64,000 nt of DNA from positions 36,981,100 through 37,045,099 of the forward strand of contig OX453272.1 in assembly GCA_949710005.1 (NCBI GenBank), read 5' to 3'. Of the stretch, positions 11,802 through 23,700 are shown one piece after another (the first letter of the stretch is position 1; every line of letters begins with the position of its first letter). The notes under the pieces were generated by a model. That model saw only the letters and a list, made by a program, of their open reading frames with translations. It was not told the DNA's origin and did not search any database. The translations under genes were made by a program, and so were the position numbers. This DNA comes from Ricordea florida. Lineage: Eukaryota; Cnidaria; Anthozoa; Corallimorpharia; Ricordeidae.

Positions 11802-14800
11802 TTATGGTACCATGATATTGAGAAGTGGAAGTAAAGGATTCCATTTCTTAGAAACTGCATCGAAATTGCTTGATTCTATGTGAAACTGCGATTTTAGGGA
11901 CACAAGAAAAGTTGCCAATATCGGTATCTTCTTATTGACCCTGCAGCTCCATATATAATATCTTGCTAGAAGAAAGCAGAAATTTAGTTGAAGTGAAAAC
12001 TTAGAGGTGTCCGGTCTCAGACCCAGATATATTGCGGTGTGTTTTGAATAGTCTAACGTTATCAGATTGACCTGCTTAAGTTTTTCAGTCAAATTTTCCC
12101 AAAAGGTGGCTACTATTGTACAGCTCCAGAAGAGGTGGATCAGGTTTTCGGGGTGGTTGGTACAAAAGGAACAGTTCGGGTCCTGCTTTATATCAATTTT
12201 TGTTAAGAAAAGGTTCGTTGGTAAAATACGATGAAGGAATCTGAATTGAAAGTTTACGAGTTTTGTGCTTTTTGTGCACCTAGTTGCCAGACAATAGGCG
12301 CTGGTCCAGTCAGCAGAAAACCCTCCATCAGATTTAATGTTGTCATTCCATTTCTCTTGGCTTTTAAAAGGAACGGTACTTTTGAAAGAGAGGAGCTTCT
12401 GGTATACAACTCTGTTCGCCTTATCATTTTTAATAAAAGTCTCGGAGAAGGTGTCGTGAGTGTCTGTGCTACTAGGTTCTTTACCAGGAAAGTTAGTGTT
12501 ATAATGGTGCCGAAGGGCAGAAATAAGGCCGTAATACTTAATGGGTTGTAATCTTATATTGTAAGTGCTGATAAAATCAGCAAGGGGGAGAAAACTGCGT
12601 GAGTCCGTCATTAACTGAGCTACTTTAGTGATTCCATGCAGAAAGAGATGTTTGTAGAAGACCGGTCTGTTTTCGATCCTAATTAGCGAATTATACCATA
12701 TGTGTTGTTCAAGAAATTGCTGCTCGGTTTCGATTTTTTCGTCAAAGTTAACCTCTGACCATATTTCTAAAATTTCTTGTAGAAAAGGGTCCTGGACTGA
12801 TATCAATCTTGAAGTATCAAGCTTGTTTAAATTACATGTAAAAACTAGTTTACCGCCATATTTCCTAAGTTCAAGTTTGAAAAATTCTTTCCATTTTCCG
12901 CGGTTAGAATCGTCAAGGTATCTTTTAATCCAAGCAGTCTTAAGCGATTTGGTAAACGCAGCAATATCAACCATTTTTAACCCTCCGTTTTTATAGTCGT
13001 TTATCATGACACTTCGCTTAATCTTATCGCCCTTATTGTTCCAAAGAAAGCTGTAGAAAAGATTGTTTATTTCTTTGATTGTTTGATGATTTGTCGCTAG
13101 CGGAGCTAAAATATACGTAAGTTGAGATGCTGCTAAGCTTTTAATAACTTGGATTTTGCCAAGTAATGTTAGCCGGCGATATTTCCAATTGTTTAAAATG
13201 TTTTTAATTTTGTCCGCTTTTTCTCTATAGTTTATATTTAATGTAATATTGGGATCGGTAGAAAGCCAGACACCAAGAACCTTTACCTTGTTTTCTGGCC
13301 ATTTAAAGTTCTTTTCGGGAAAAAGTTTTTCTTTATTTCCCACCATTGATCCAATCCATAAAGCTTCGGTCTTTTTACTGTTGAGTCTGAGACCAGACAT
13401 ACTGCCGAAAGTTTCGATCGTCTGAAGTGTGGCGGATAATGACTCGCTAGTGCCGTTAAGTATAAAGGTTGTGTCATCTGCATACTGACTAATTTTAATT
13501 TCCGAGTTGTTTACAGATATTCCTTTAATATTCCTGTTCGATCTGGCTGCTTTAGCTAAGATTTCAACAGATAATATAAATAGATACGGCGAAAGAGGGC
13601 AACCTTGCCTAACACCTCTTTGTAATTGAAAAAAACAGCTCGCCCAGCCATTATTTAGGACACAACTTTCGATGTTCTTGTAAAATGTTTGAAACCAGCT
13701 TATCAAAGAAGAGCCAAATCCAAAATACTGGAGCGTGCGCTCAATGAAGGACCATTCTAGCGAGTCAAATGCCTTTTCGAAATCTATAAAAAGCAGTAGC
13801 CCTGGGATATTTTTTTGAGAAGCGTAGTTTATAATGTTATCTATCAATCTAATGTTTTCTCCAATAAATCGTCCTTTTAGGAAACCGGTCTGGTCGTTAT
13901 TGATAAGTTTTGGGATAACAGATTTTATTCTGTTTGCGATGGCTTTTGCTGCTATTTTGTAGTCGCAATTGAGAAGAGTTAGTGGCCGCCAGTTTTTAAT
14001 TAAGTGCGGTTCTGCGTCTTTTTTTGGTATGAGTTTAATGATTCCGCGTCTCTGTGTGATCGAAAGACTTCCTTCATCATATGAATAGTTGAGTGCACTT
14101 ACTAGAAGAGGAGACAAATCTTTCCAAAATATTTTGTAGAAATCAGCCGGGAGTCCATCAGTTCCAGGGGTTTTATCCCGCTCCATGCTTTTTAAAGCTT
14201 TTAGGCACTCTTGTTCTGTTAAGTGTCCTTCGCAACTCATTGCCTCGTTATTGTCCAGAACCGTGTCATTTTCAGATTGAAAAAGATCATTTTCTGTTGG
14301 TATCACATTTTTTTGGGATGTATAGAGTTCTTTATAAAATGTTTCACATTCAGCAAGGATTTCTTTGTCAGATGTGACAAATTCTTGATCAGTGCTTTTA
14401 AGCTGGCTTATTGTATTCATTTTGAAGTGTCTTTTCTCAAGATTTAGAAAATATTTAGTGTTTTTTTCACCTTCATTGTACCATTTAATTTTACATCTCA
14501 AGATTGCCCCTTGGGTACGTACTTTAATTATCTCTTCTAGTTCACTTTTGAATAACTCAAGTTGTTCTGTTTTATTTGTTTTTTGCATTTTGCCGACGGC
14601 AGCCGGCTGTTCCAGTTCTTTTTCTAGTAAGGCAATTTTTTCTTCCAACTCGTGCTGTTTATGCAAAGTTTTACGTTTTTTGGCAGCAGCGAAGCTAAGA
14701 GATTTCTCCCGAGTTTTAAGTTTGATCATATCCCAAAGAAGCGCAGGGTTTATTGACTCATCATTTTCGTATTCGTTCTGTGTTTCATTGATAGTTACTC

Positions 14801-15626
14801 TTATCAAATCAATGTATTCCTTATCAACCAGAAGGGATGTGTTGAGTTTCCAAAACCCAGGCCCTCTTGGATTTGAGTGAAGAGATATGTTTAATGTGAT
14901 CATTGAGTGGTCTGACTTAAAGCCCGGTAGAATATTTGCGGAGATAATGTTACCCAGCAAACTCTCACTTGTTAAGAAGAAATCTAATCTACAGTGTACA
15001 ATTGGCTGTGTTTGGCGCCAAGTATACCTTCTTTCTTCGGGGTTCAATATTCTCCAGGCATCAACAAGATCGAGGTTATCGCATATCTCAAGGATAGTTT
15101 TTTGCGCGTTGTGATGTGTTTTGGGCAGGCCCCCTTTTTTATCTTTCTCTACATCAAGAACGAGATTGAAATCGCCTCCAATGATGATTTCGTCTCCTTC
15201 GAAATCTTGAAGGTGATCAAGGAGATCTTTAAAGAAAGCAGGATCATCTTCGTTTGGAGCATAAATATTTGTTAAGGTTATATTTTTTCCATTTGTTTTT
15301 AAGTCACACAAGATAAAGCGCCCTGAAACATCGATATAGGTTTTCATAATTTGAAGATCGAAGTTATTATTAAAAAGAATGCTTACACCAGCTTTGCTGC
15401 TAGAAAAAGAGCTGAAAAGGCTTTTGTACCCCCATTCTGTAGCCCATAGGTGAGAATTTTCTTGCGAACAGTGTACTTCTTGCAACATGTAAATCGAATA
15501 TTTTTTAGATCTGAGCCAATTAAAAATTTCTCTTCTTTTAGCATTATTCCCAAGGCCGCGTACATTGAGAGAAGCTACCGTGATAGTATTGTTATCTGTT
15601 TTGTATTGAAATAATAGGAGATACAA
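11802..15626 (-). CDS. LINE ORF2: endonuclease and reverse transcriptase
   Basis: An uninterrupted protein of 1274 residues. The N terminus is an apurinic-type endonuclease (exonuclease-endonuclease-phosphatase fold): VASLNVRGLGN near residue 18, IIGGDFN with G151-D152, and KSDHSMITLN near 240. The reverse transcriptase spans roughly residues 470-780, with NWRPLTLLNCDYK, LLLFIDFEKAFDSLEW, RGVRQGCPLSP and the catalytic YADD at 715-718. A C-terminal CxxC...HxxxC-type knuckle (CSFC...HLFWSC) lies near residue 1160. It nicks genomic DNA and copies the LINE RNA into it. The order EN-RT with a long C terminus fits the L1/Tx1 group. No stop or frameshift is seen, so ORF2 may be functional. Confidence 0.95.
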   Translation of the reverse strand: MYLLLFQYKTDNNTITVASLNVRGLGNNAKRREIFNWLRSKKYSIYMLQEVHCSQENSHLWATEWGYKSLFSSFSSSKAGVSILFNNNFDLQIMKTYIDVSGRFILCDLKTNGKNITLTNIYAPNEDDPAFFKDLLDHLQDFEGDEIIIGGDFNLVLDVEKDKKGGLPKTHHNAQKTILEICDNLDLVDAWRILNPEERRYTWRQTQPIVHCRLDFFLTSESLLGNIISANILPGFKSDHSMITLNISLHSNPRGPGFWKLNTSLLVDKEYIDLIRVTINETQNEYENDESINPALLWDMIKLKTREKSLSFAAAKKRKTLHKQHELEEKIALLEKELEQPAAVGKMQKTNKTEQLELFKSELEEIIKVRTQGAILRCKIKWYNEGEKNTKYFLNLEKRHFKMNTISQLKSTDQEFVTSDKEILAECETFYKELYTSQKNVIPTENDLFQSENDTVLDNNEAMSCEGHLTEQECLKALKSMERDKTPGTDGLPADFYKIFWKDLSPLLVSALNYSYDEGSLSITQRRGIIKLIPKKDAEPHLIKNWRPLTLLNCDYKIAAKAIANRIKSVIPKLINNDQTGFLKGRFIGENIRLIDNIINYASQKNIPGLLLFIDFEKAFDSLEWSFIERTLQYFGFGSSLISWFQTFYKNIESCVLNNGWASCFFQLQRGVRQGCPLSPYLFILSVEILAKAARSNRNIKGISVNNSEIKISQYADDTTFILNGTSESLSATLQTIETFGSMSGLRLNSKKTEALWIGSMVGNKEKLFPEKNFKWPENKVKVLGVWLSTDPNITLNINYREKADKIKNILNNWKYRRLTLLGKIQVIKSLAASQLTYILAPLATNHQTIKEINNLFYSFLWNNKGDKIKRSVMINDYKNGGLKMVDIAAFTKSLKTAWIKRYLDDSNRGKWKEFFKLELRKYGGKLVFTCNLNKLDTSRLISVQDPFLQEILEIWSEVNFDEKIETEQQFLEQHIWYNSLIRIENRPVFYKHLFLHGITKVAQLMTDSRSFLPLADFISTYNIRLQPIKYYGLISALRHHYNTNFPGKEPSSTDTHDTFSETFIKNDKANRVVYQKLLSFKSTVPFKSQEKWNDNIKSDGGFSADWTSAYCLATRCTKSTKLVNFQFRFLHRILPTNLFLTKIDIKQDPNCSFCTNHPENLIHLFWSCTIVATFWENLTEKLKQVNLITLDYSKHTAIYLGLRPDTSKFSLQLNFCFLLARYYIWSCRVNKKIPILATFLVSLKSQFHIESSNFDAVSKKWNPLLPLLNIMVP

Positions 15627-16036
15627 TGGAAATCTGCACTGCTCGATTATTCGACAGTTCAGAAACTGTATTTTTTAAGCTTTGAAAGAAATTGTAAGCG
15701 AGAAATCTAGAAATATTTTTATGGAGGCAGTTTATATAGCAATGCATACTGGAGTCGACAAAACAGCATTGTAATAATACGAAGAACAAGCTGATGACAT
15801 GAAAACACAAACGATCACTTATAAACATACTAAATCACAAGAATTGAAGCAAGTAATAAAACAAATAAAGCATAAACAAAAATATAAGAAACCCTAATCA
15901 GTTTGGGGTTCAAGTGACTAGCAGGCACAAAATGTGAAAACCAGATCGAGTAATTACTGTCGGACAGCTAAGCCGCCCGCCACCTAAGATTTAATATAGA
16001 GAAAATAAAGTTCTGAGGTACAATTATTAAACACAG
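15627..16036 (-). other. LINE inter-ORF spacer
   Basis: AT-rich sequence between the ORF1 stop and the ORF2 ATG. No conserved open frame. ORF2 translation presumably depends on reinitiation or an internal start, as in other two-ORF LINEs; that is an inference. Confidence 0.5.
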
Positions 16037-17182
16037 TTACTCATCTGCCTCTTCTGTTACATCTAGACGTTTGCCCGGAGGCCAGAATTTGCCATTGATA
16101 AACAACTTGTCGGGTTGGCTCTTGCTAAAAGATGCCCTCAAGCCTTGTCGCCGTGCTTCTTTAAAAACTGCCATTTGATGTTTCCGGCGCTTGATGATTT
16201 CCAATGGAAGATCGCGAAACATTTGGATATCAGTCTCTTCTAGTCGTCGCCCAAGAGAGAAAATTTCCTCGACATCTTTATATCGAAGAAGCCTGGCAAT
16301 TATAGGACGTGAAGCTATATCGCTATTCCGTCGGGTTGTTAGACGGTGTACACGTTGGATTTCAACGCTGCGGGCGTTGCGGTAGCCAAGATCTCGTTCC
16401 ATAAAATTTCTGAAAACTTCTTCGGTATCTTCTTCTCGTAGTTCTGGGATATTGAAAATTTTGATATTCTCTCTCCTGGAGTAAGCTTCAAGATAAAGGT
16501 TCTTGGAGGTGATGTCGTTTATTTGATCGGTGAGCTTTCTCTCGCTCTCAATCAGAGAGCGAGAGTCTTCATAATTGATTCCGTGGGACGTAAAAGAACC
16601 CACACACTGTTCGAAAAAGAGTAGGGGACGTAGTTCCCGGTGTTGTGGTCTACCTCTTATCTGATGGTTAAATGCTCGGAGATATTAGCTGCAGAAAGCT
16701 ACTCTAAAATCCGAGGGTAAATAAAGTATGTATGTATGTAGAGAGGTTATTCTTTTATTTTGCTCCTCCGTCTCCTTCTTTAGCGCATCTCGATGTTCCT
16801 TGCACTTGTCGCCATTGAAACTGCAAGACTTCTTTAATTCTGCTATATCGTTTTTTGCCGTTGCTTCAAACTCTTCAAGTTTGGCCGTTCTTGATTTGAG
16901 GTTCACCAAATTGGTTTCAATGTTTCTGACGGAGCTTTCAATTGAATCAAGCTTTCTCAACCTCGCGATGATGGAGTTCAGTTGTTCTTCAAATTGTTCG
17001 ATTTTGCTGAGAGCCTCCATGATTTCGTCGTTTGACTCGTAGTCGCTGTTTGTGTTCTCGTCTGCTGTTTCTGCAAGATCTCTGAGTTTTTTTGATTCAT
17101 GCACAGGCGAAGTCTCGTCTCCAGAACTTGTAGACGATCTATTTCTGCGTTTTCTGATAAGGTTAGACAATTTTTCGGCCAT
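16037..17182 (-). pseudogene. LINE ORF1 (RNA-binding protein), split by a SINE
   Basis: The first part (17182 to about 16741) starts MAEKLSNLIRKRRNRSS. It is a long charged coiled coil with repeated heptads (IEQFEEQLNSIIARLRKLD, then LVNLKSRTAKLEEFEATAK). The second part (about 16570-16037) carries the L1 ORF1 RRM-like and C-terminal domains: the block LEAYSRRENIKIFNIPE, then RVHRLTTRR...PIIARLLRYKD and a basic end FWPPGKRLD. ORF1 proteins form trimers that coat LINE RNA. A SINE fragment at about 16572-16740 separates the parts and introduces a stop after ILYLPSDFRVAFCS. I infer loss of ORF1 function for this copy only. Confidence 0.88.
16572..16740 (+). mobile_element. 5'-truncated SINE inside LINE ORF1
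   Basis: The segment from GGGACGTAAAAGAACCCAC to a tail of ATGTATGTATGTA repeats matches the 3' half of the SINE at 5245-5606 (there on the minus strand). The tRNA-like head is missing. The left edge is uncertain by about 15 bases. Possible imperfect flanks are GAGAGTCTT and GAGAGGTTA. Confidence 0.75.
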
Positions 17183-17250
17183 GAAAAACTTTTGGAAGGC
17201 GGACGGCTCTTAGCGTGCTCCTACTCCGCCATCACTCGGCCCAATCTCTC

Positions 17251-17264
17251 AGGATTCAAGAGTT
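17251..17264. repeat. Target-site duplication of the LINE (5' side)
   Basis: An exact copy of the 14 bases at 11479-11492, immediately upstream of the LINE 5' end. Confidence 0.92.
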
Positions 17265-17394
17265 GGTACATGAAGGATGGAAAGGAAAAGAACGAACCTT
17301 TTCATGCCAGAGATCAAAGTGGTAATTCTCATGAGTAAGTCTCATACAGTCTTCCGTTGGTTAGTTGAGAGAATTTCATGTTAGATTAAGTCAG

Positions 17395-17631
17395 GGCCGG
17401 TTGTTCGAAGGCCGATTAGCGCTAGCTTAGGGTTAAATTTTAACCCGGGTTTCTTTTCCTCTTATTAAAAGGCATTTTCTCCAATACCCTTCACTATATT
17501 TGTAAGAGCATACCATCATCAAGTTGTATTCAAAACGAATTATACTGAATGTGCTTTTTAAGGTCTCATATCTGCATTTAAATTTCGCACTAACCCTGGG
17601 TTACCTTAACTCTGCTTCGAACAACCCGGCC
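17395..17631. repeat. Inverted-repeat MITE
   Basis: Termini GGGCCGGTTGTTCGAAG and (reverse complement of the right end) GGCCGGGTTGTTCGAAG are near-identical inverted repeats, followed by related inner blocks with AGGGTTAAAT-like motifs. No coding content. Confidence 0.75.
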
Positions 17632-18974
17632 ACGATTTCATATGTCTGGAAAATCCCAGACGATTTCCAGATTTCACCGTTTCCCGACCGTTCCAGATTT
17701 TACCGATATGCTCGGGAGATCGTCATGGTATGTCCCAGGCACCATTTTTATTTGTGACTCGGGGTACTGGAGCCAAGCAATTAGAGGACTGGTAGCTAGG
17801 TAGAACTATCGCCGACATCCCAGACAATAAAAATTGAAGTTTTCATATACATCTTGAATGATCGCCGATCATCGCAAAAATCTGGAACGTGTCGGGAAAA
17901 TGGAAATGCTTCTGATTTTCCCGATTTGTCGCCGCCCGTCCCAGATAATCGAGTTTTCATTAATTAGTCGGAAAAATCTGGGACGGAAGTTACACCTTGA
18001 TCTCTTGTAGGAATGTAAGGAATGTAGCCCCTGATAACGTTCTCATGAAAATATGCATTCGCCGGTCTGTGCTTTTGACATCAATTGTTTCCATTTCGTG
18101 TTGCTAAGTGACAGGGTAGAAAGTTGCTTTATGGCCATGTTATGTTAATCAAATTAATATTTATTTTTTTATTTATTCGTTATTTTTCTATATTTTAAAT
18201 TCTTCATGTAACGAGGTACAAAGTCATTGAATAAAAAAGGTTAAAAAAGTGTCTTCGATGACTTTTGCTATAAATTTTGGAGCAGCTCGAGACTGTCCAA
18301 ACACGACTCATAAGAATACGACAATCAGATTTGAAAATATGTGACTTAAATTGAGTGGAGTACAAGAACGATTTTCCTGAGTTAGCTGATATGATATCAT
18401 CAAAAGTGCACACTTAGGAACTTCAAAACTGAATCCATTGCTCATTAAGAAACGAATAACTCGGGAAAATACAAAATAAAAGGATAAAGAATTTAACCGA
18501 GGAGATAAAGGATAAGGATGTGGCATGAGGGGATTGGAGTCACTTTTTACAGCCTTGAAGTCAATATGCCTTGGTATTCACTGACAACTCTTGTACCCGT
18601 CTCAGAATTATGTGTTCTCAGTGTGTGATGTTACTCTAAATCAGATGTTTTTTTCAAAACTCAAAATACTTGTATTTCCTCGAATAAGGGCAGACAAAAC
18701 AGATAAATGGTGAACTTTTCGCTGATGAAGAGTGCAAACAGTAAGGTTTGCACGTGCTCGCCTTTCACCACAAACCTTTCTATAATTATCAGAAAAAGAG
18801 ATAGTCAAGAGAATCTGTTACTACAGAAACGTTGCACTGAAAACAAAATTGATTGAAGAGATGGCAAAACTTGAAACGAAAGAGTTTGATCGTCTCGCAC
18901 GTTATATACGAATTCTCTCGAGCTCTAAAACAGCAAAATTTTAGTGGGGGAGTAACTTTAAGAGTTGACGATTA
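17632..18974. other. Intergenic sequence, no gene seen
   Basis: 17640-17990 contains repeated CCAGATTTTCCCGACC-like words on both strands and looks like an old repeat. The rest shows no supported gene. Confidence 0.4.
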
Positions 18975-19265
18975 GGGACGGACCATTAGAAAAGTGATGG
19001 GGGGGGGTGGGGAATTTTCAGCTTGCACGAATTTTTTTTTCGCTCACTGCTTGTGCAGGAATTTTTTTTTTTCAGGTGAACCCCTCTGCACGAATTTTTT
19101 TACTACGTGTGAAAAAGTCACAATTGGACCTTCCTTCTGCATGAATTTTTTTTTTTACCTTCGTCTTTGCATGAATTTTTTTTCTTGGCATTTTCCCTTG
19201 CATGAATTTTTTTTTGTTTTTTTCCCCCCCCCCCCCCCCCCAACACGTTTCTAATGGTCCGTCCC
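18975..19265. repeat. MITE with internal minisatellite (copy 1)
   Basis: Terminal inverted repeats GGGACGGACCATTAGAAA and its reverse complement lie at the two ends, flanked by TTA on each side (18972-18974 and 19266-19268). A TTA target duplication is typical of PIF/Harbinger-type elements. Inside are about six direct repeats of a unit near 35 bases built around TGCATGAATTTTTTT, then a long C run. A second copy lies at 27714-27984. Translations rich in Phe are artefacts. Confidence 0.85.
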
Positions 19266-20498
19266 TTAAGTCTAGCAATTCATTTAAGAAAAGTTTAAAC
19301 AATGTGCTTTTCATTGTTTAATTGGAAGGTGCTCGATTTATCGAAACCTTTCCCTTAACAGTAACGATAAAATACCATTTCATAGCTTCTATAACAGAGA
19401 AACGTGGCATAAGAAGAAACTGTTAGACAGCTAAGTATGATATGAACAGGTTTAGCCTCAATTTTTGAAACTTCAATTGGATTCAATATTAGCTTCTGGT
19501 TTATGTAACAGAAGAGAGGGAGTGGTTATTCGACGGCGCGAGCGAAAGGAAAGTGGATTTTTGATTCTTCGCTGTTAAACAAAAAACAGAAATAACTCTG
19601 AACAATCAGAGTAGATACAGAGATTTCAGTGAAAGAATCAAAATTCAGGCAGAAAATACATGCAGAACCGAGCGCTGGAAAGAGGAGACTGGTTGAGAGA
19701 GAAGCCCGATATTCTCTAGCCAATTATGTGGCAGCAATGCTGGAGCACAGTAATCGCGTAATCGCGAAATTATTTTCGACACGGAACTTGAGTCCTGCCC
19801 TCTTCGAGGAAACACTGTAGTGAGTCATTGAGTACGAAATGAAATCTCTTCATAACTAGAACTACGTACTAAACTGCTCAATAATGTTAGATAGCCAAGT
19901 TGGTTCTTCGTACGATACAATCACATTACAGGACCTTAACTTGTTAGTTGGCTACAATCGGTTTTACCTTTTATATAATAAATGAAATCCGATGTCATTT
20001 AAAAAAAATTGACGCCCTCCCCACCTGATGCCACTGTCATAAAAATTTGTTGTGGAAGGCAAAACAAAGGTCATAATATAATCGGCAAAAAGATGGAATG
20101 AGTAAACAGCAAGTTTAGATGAAGGGATCCTTAAGCGTGCACTTTTGATGATTTTGAAAGATTTTGTACAGTGAAAAAGGTAATTGTTCTGATCCTAGCA
20201 AAGTGAAAATGAGAAATAAGATGCCGTTTATCGTCTGGAGGATCGGCAGCGTCTGAAGCAGGCAAAAATACGTGCAAAAAAACCCTTTTTCTCGTTCTTT
20301 TTCTTGAGGAGATCATTCTGAAAAAGAAAAATTGACAAAAGGATGGTATAACACTGCATACAAGTCAGGAACGTAGGTGAGCATTATCTATGTAACATAG
20401 CAACAAAGAAGTCAACGAATTGTTGAAAGGAGAGCAGACCGTAATTACTTAACGGTGATTTTTGGTGACCCATCTCGAAATATGATTGACCTAAACTT
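19266..20498. other. Sequence downstream of the coiled-coil gene, no gene seen
   Basis: Lies past the minus-strand gene's stop codon and should hold its 3' UTR (nearest the stop). No other gene or repeat that I can support. Confidence 0.4.
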
Positions 20499-20789
20499 TT
20501 AAAAACTGTAATGTAGTAAGCTTTTCCCATTCATGTGAAACACAGCCATAACCATAGCCAAGAACAACACCAAATAACTTGGGTGAGAAAGCCAACTACT
20601 CCACAGAAATTCTTCAATTCTAGACAAAACGTTTTGGACAGTTCCCATGATTTCCTTTGAAACATCAGTATCTCTGATCCCCTTCCCTTCCCTCCCTAAA
20701 CAATATTGATCAAGTGAAGTAAAACAAATGTCAAGCATATTACGCAGTCCAACACTGTGTGTGCTGGGAAAAATATTTTGAACAGATTT
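20499..20789 (-). CDS. Terminal exon of the coiled-coil gene, tail anchor
   Basis: Encodes the last 96 residues, starting KSVQNIFPSTHSVGLRNML after an acceptor CTTCACAAG. The helix-like part (DVSKEIMGTVQNVLSRIEEFL) is followed by a membrane segment, SYLVLFLAMVMAVFHM, at about residues 71-86 of the exon, then a short tail ending LLHYSF and a stop. Such a layout fits a tail-anchored protein of the ER, nuclear envelope or another internal membrane. Which membrane cannot be told from sequence. Confidence 0.85.
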   Translation of the reverse strand, partial: KSVQNIFPSTHSVGLRNMLDICFTSLDQYCLGREGKGIRDTDVSKEIMGTVQNVLSRIEEFLWSSWLSHPSYLVLFLAMVMAVFHMNGKSLLHYSF

Positions 20790-23700
20790 CTTGTGAAGAA
20801 CGATATCGGCTGTTTTCAAATTATGGGACAGTTACCTGTTCTGTGTCTCTTTTTAAACAAACCCAAAGAGGGTTCCCAGTCTCGCAATGTTTTTTCCTCG
20901 ATCGAATGCACATTTCTCTTTGCGGGTTGTTTATTGGCGCAAACCTTTGTCTCGGTTGTTCAACATAAACTCATAACATGACTCCATGAATCATTTGTTT
21001 ACTAACCTTCGCATTCAGACTTTCAAGCTCTTGAAGGGCCTCGTGGATAAGGCTATAAACAAACAGACAAAAAATTATGCCGTGTTAACATAAGAAAATG
21101 CAAATTGCAAACTTAAGGAACAAGATAGGGTGCATGGTTTTCAATTTACTAGAGAAAGTAACTATACGGTAACTTTATTGTGGGGTAGTTTCTGAAGAAT
21201 CTGGTGCTGCGTCGATGGGGAATTGAAACACAAGAAATTAGGATAATCAAACAAGTTGATAAAGTAATGTGTACCACCATAAGGTAAAAGAAGGGGGTGC
21301 TGACGTTTCGAGCGTTAGCCCTTCGTCAGGGAGAATGGCTCTGACGAAGGGCTAACGCTCGAAACGTCAGCACCCCCTCTTTTACCTTACGGTGGTACAC
21401 ATTACTTTATCAACTTGTTTGATTATCCCAATACGGTAACTTTTGTTCAGCATTTCTACGAGAGGTGATTGGCTAAAGACTCTCCCGCCATTTTGTTGGC
21501 CGGCCCGCACACGTATGTTTTCCCGTGTTTGGCGCTGACCACATATATTTGCCTTGAGTTCTGATTGGATTGTTGGATTTTGTTCGTCTGCTGTGATTGG
21601 TCTGAGTGATAACCTTGGGTTTAGTTATATGGCACTCAATTGCAAACCGCTGTAACTGAAGAGAACCAATGTTTAGTTCGCTTACTTGTCCATCTCGTTA
21701 ATTTCCATTTTCCGCTGCGAATTGAGCAAAGACAGGAGCCCATTAACCGGAGCGTGCAACTCCCATACTAGGTCTGTGAAACGGCGTTTTCACAAGTAAG
21801 GTTATTTTTAGATCGTCTCTCCCGCGAATTGGTTTGGGAGAGCCAATCACAAGCTAGTGCATGATTGATATGTAGCATGATAATATCCTGTAGCGACAAT
21901 GAACACAGCCGACATACATGAGTCTTCATCGGAGTGTTCAGACAGCATTTCTGACGATAGTCAAGGTATTTACACAGAGAATAGTAGCTCCGATGAGATA
22001 ACTGAGACAGCGGAAACAACTCTTTTTCGCGGGAAAAGCCGCTCTAAAAATAACCTTACTTGTGAAAACGCCGTTGCATGAACCTATAGCAGTTGCACGC
22101 TCCGGGTAATGGGCTCCTGGCAAAGACAATTAGCACATGGAATGAACAACGTAAATTCAACATCAGTGAGCAGTAATAACCTTTGAGTTTCTACCAAATG
22201 GACAATAAACCATTGAGTTATCTTCGCACCCTGAAAAATGTAAGAAATATTTCGTATCCGTAGTCTTAATCTTAGTCATAGTCCTACCAAGAGTGGCAAC
22301 AAAGCAAGTTATTCATCCTTTTGAGTCTATAAAAAACATCTCGCCCATAAAACCTTTGTTGAACTCCCAGCATTTACTTAGCTTCTAACATTCTCTTGTT
22401 TTAATAAAAAATTATAATGGCTGATTATCAAATTTAACTGCAAAACGACTTATATTTATGAAAATAAATATCAAATACTTACCTCTAAACAGGTGACCTT
22501 AAGTTGTCTGCAAATTCTGTTTCGAACAGAAGGAGAAAAACAGGTTAACAACACAAGAGATTTACTCTCTTAAATACAGATTCATGCCATTTCTCAAACA
22601 GAAAACTTGCTGAAAAAAAAAGTGTAAAGTACTTATTAAATAGATTTAGGCCAGCCTAAAAGCGGAGCTCCTCACACAGACCCTCACACATTGAAAATGT
22701 TGTCACTAAAGTTATTAAATACGCCTGATGTACGCAACTACTTAAAGAAGATTCGATAGCTCAAATAAATCGTCAAAAAAAAACATCTAGCTCGCGACTC
22801 AACGGAAGAACCATTACCTGGTCAGCAAAATTATAATAGTTTTAAAGCAACACCAAAAGCAGCTAGGCAGCTCTTTAACAAAGGAAAAATCTGAGACACT
22901 CAGCTTTATGCTTATGTCCCTCCAAAAACGCTTGAAAACTTGTAGGAACAAAATTTTTCCTCCAAAACCGCTATGAATATAGAGATTACTTCATGGTTTA
23001 TAGTGAGGGCGGACGATTTTTCTTCACGAGTTGTGAAGAATAGAAAACGAACGAGTGAGCGCAGCGAACGAGTGAGTTTACTTTCCTTCACAACGAGTGA
23101 AGAAAAATGGTACGGGCGAACTAACCATGAAGTAATTTGCTTATTTTTTAGGTACTGAGATTTACTCCTTACAAAATACTACTGATCATGAATCACGCTG
23201 GGCTAGAAAAATCAAGATACCACAACAAGGTGCAAAACGCACTTAGCAGGCTTTATTTTGGAGCATACCGAATAAACATGACAGTCAAGTTAAAAATGCG
23301 TTCAAAATTTACTTCTCGAAAATGATACAAACATTGCACGAACTGGAAAATTCTACTTTAAACACTGTTGGAAATGTCGCTAGAAGTATAAGAACCAAAG
23401 ACAGTTAAAAACGTTTTAAAACGACTCATGAATGACTCAGGAATGTCTTGTGTACGGGAAATACAATGTAAAATTACCTTTTTGTTTTGATCAGTTTAAT
23501 GCGGCTCTTGCTTTTTCAAACACCACTTCTTTTGAGATGCTAAATCCGTAGCTTTTTTATTCAAATAACCGTTGCGAAAGAGAGAACGCAGCGAACTTGG
23601 CTCATAATCTTTGTTTTCCTTCTTTCCCACTGCTACCGGACAAATTCACTCATGAACTAAATTGAGCTCGTTTGAAGGAATTTCTTCTACGGACCTTGAT

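Larger units (their letters stand above)
11493..17250 (-). mobile_element. Full-length L1/Tx1-type LINE retrotransposon
   Basis: A 5.76-kb non-LTR element on the minus strand. The 5' end is near 17250, followed by ORF1 (17182-16037), an inter-ORF spacer of about 410 bases, ORF2 (15626-11802), a 3' UTR, and a poly(A) tail seen on the plus strand as a T run at 11491-11512 followed by TTA repeats. An exact 14-bp target duplication flanks it. These marks are the result of target-primed reverse transcription and indicate a recent insertion. A SINE inside ORF1 (16572-16740) means this copy cannot make normal ORF1 protein. Confidence 0.95.

Noticed and set aside
14392..14880. 162-residue Ser/Leu-rich plus-strand open frame
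   Set aside because: Antisense shadow of LINE ORF2.
18994..19314. Phe-rich and Lys-rich open frames
   Set aside because: Translations of the T-rich minisatellite in the MITE.
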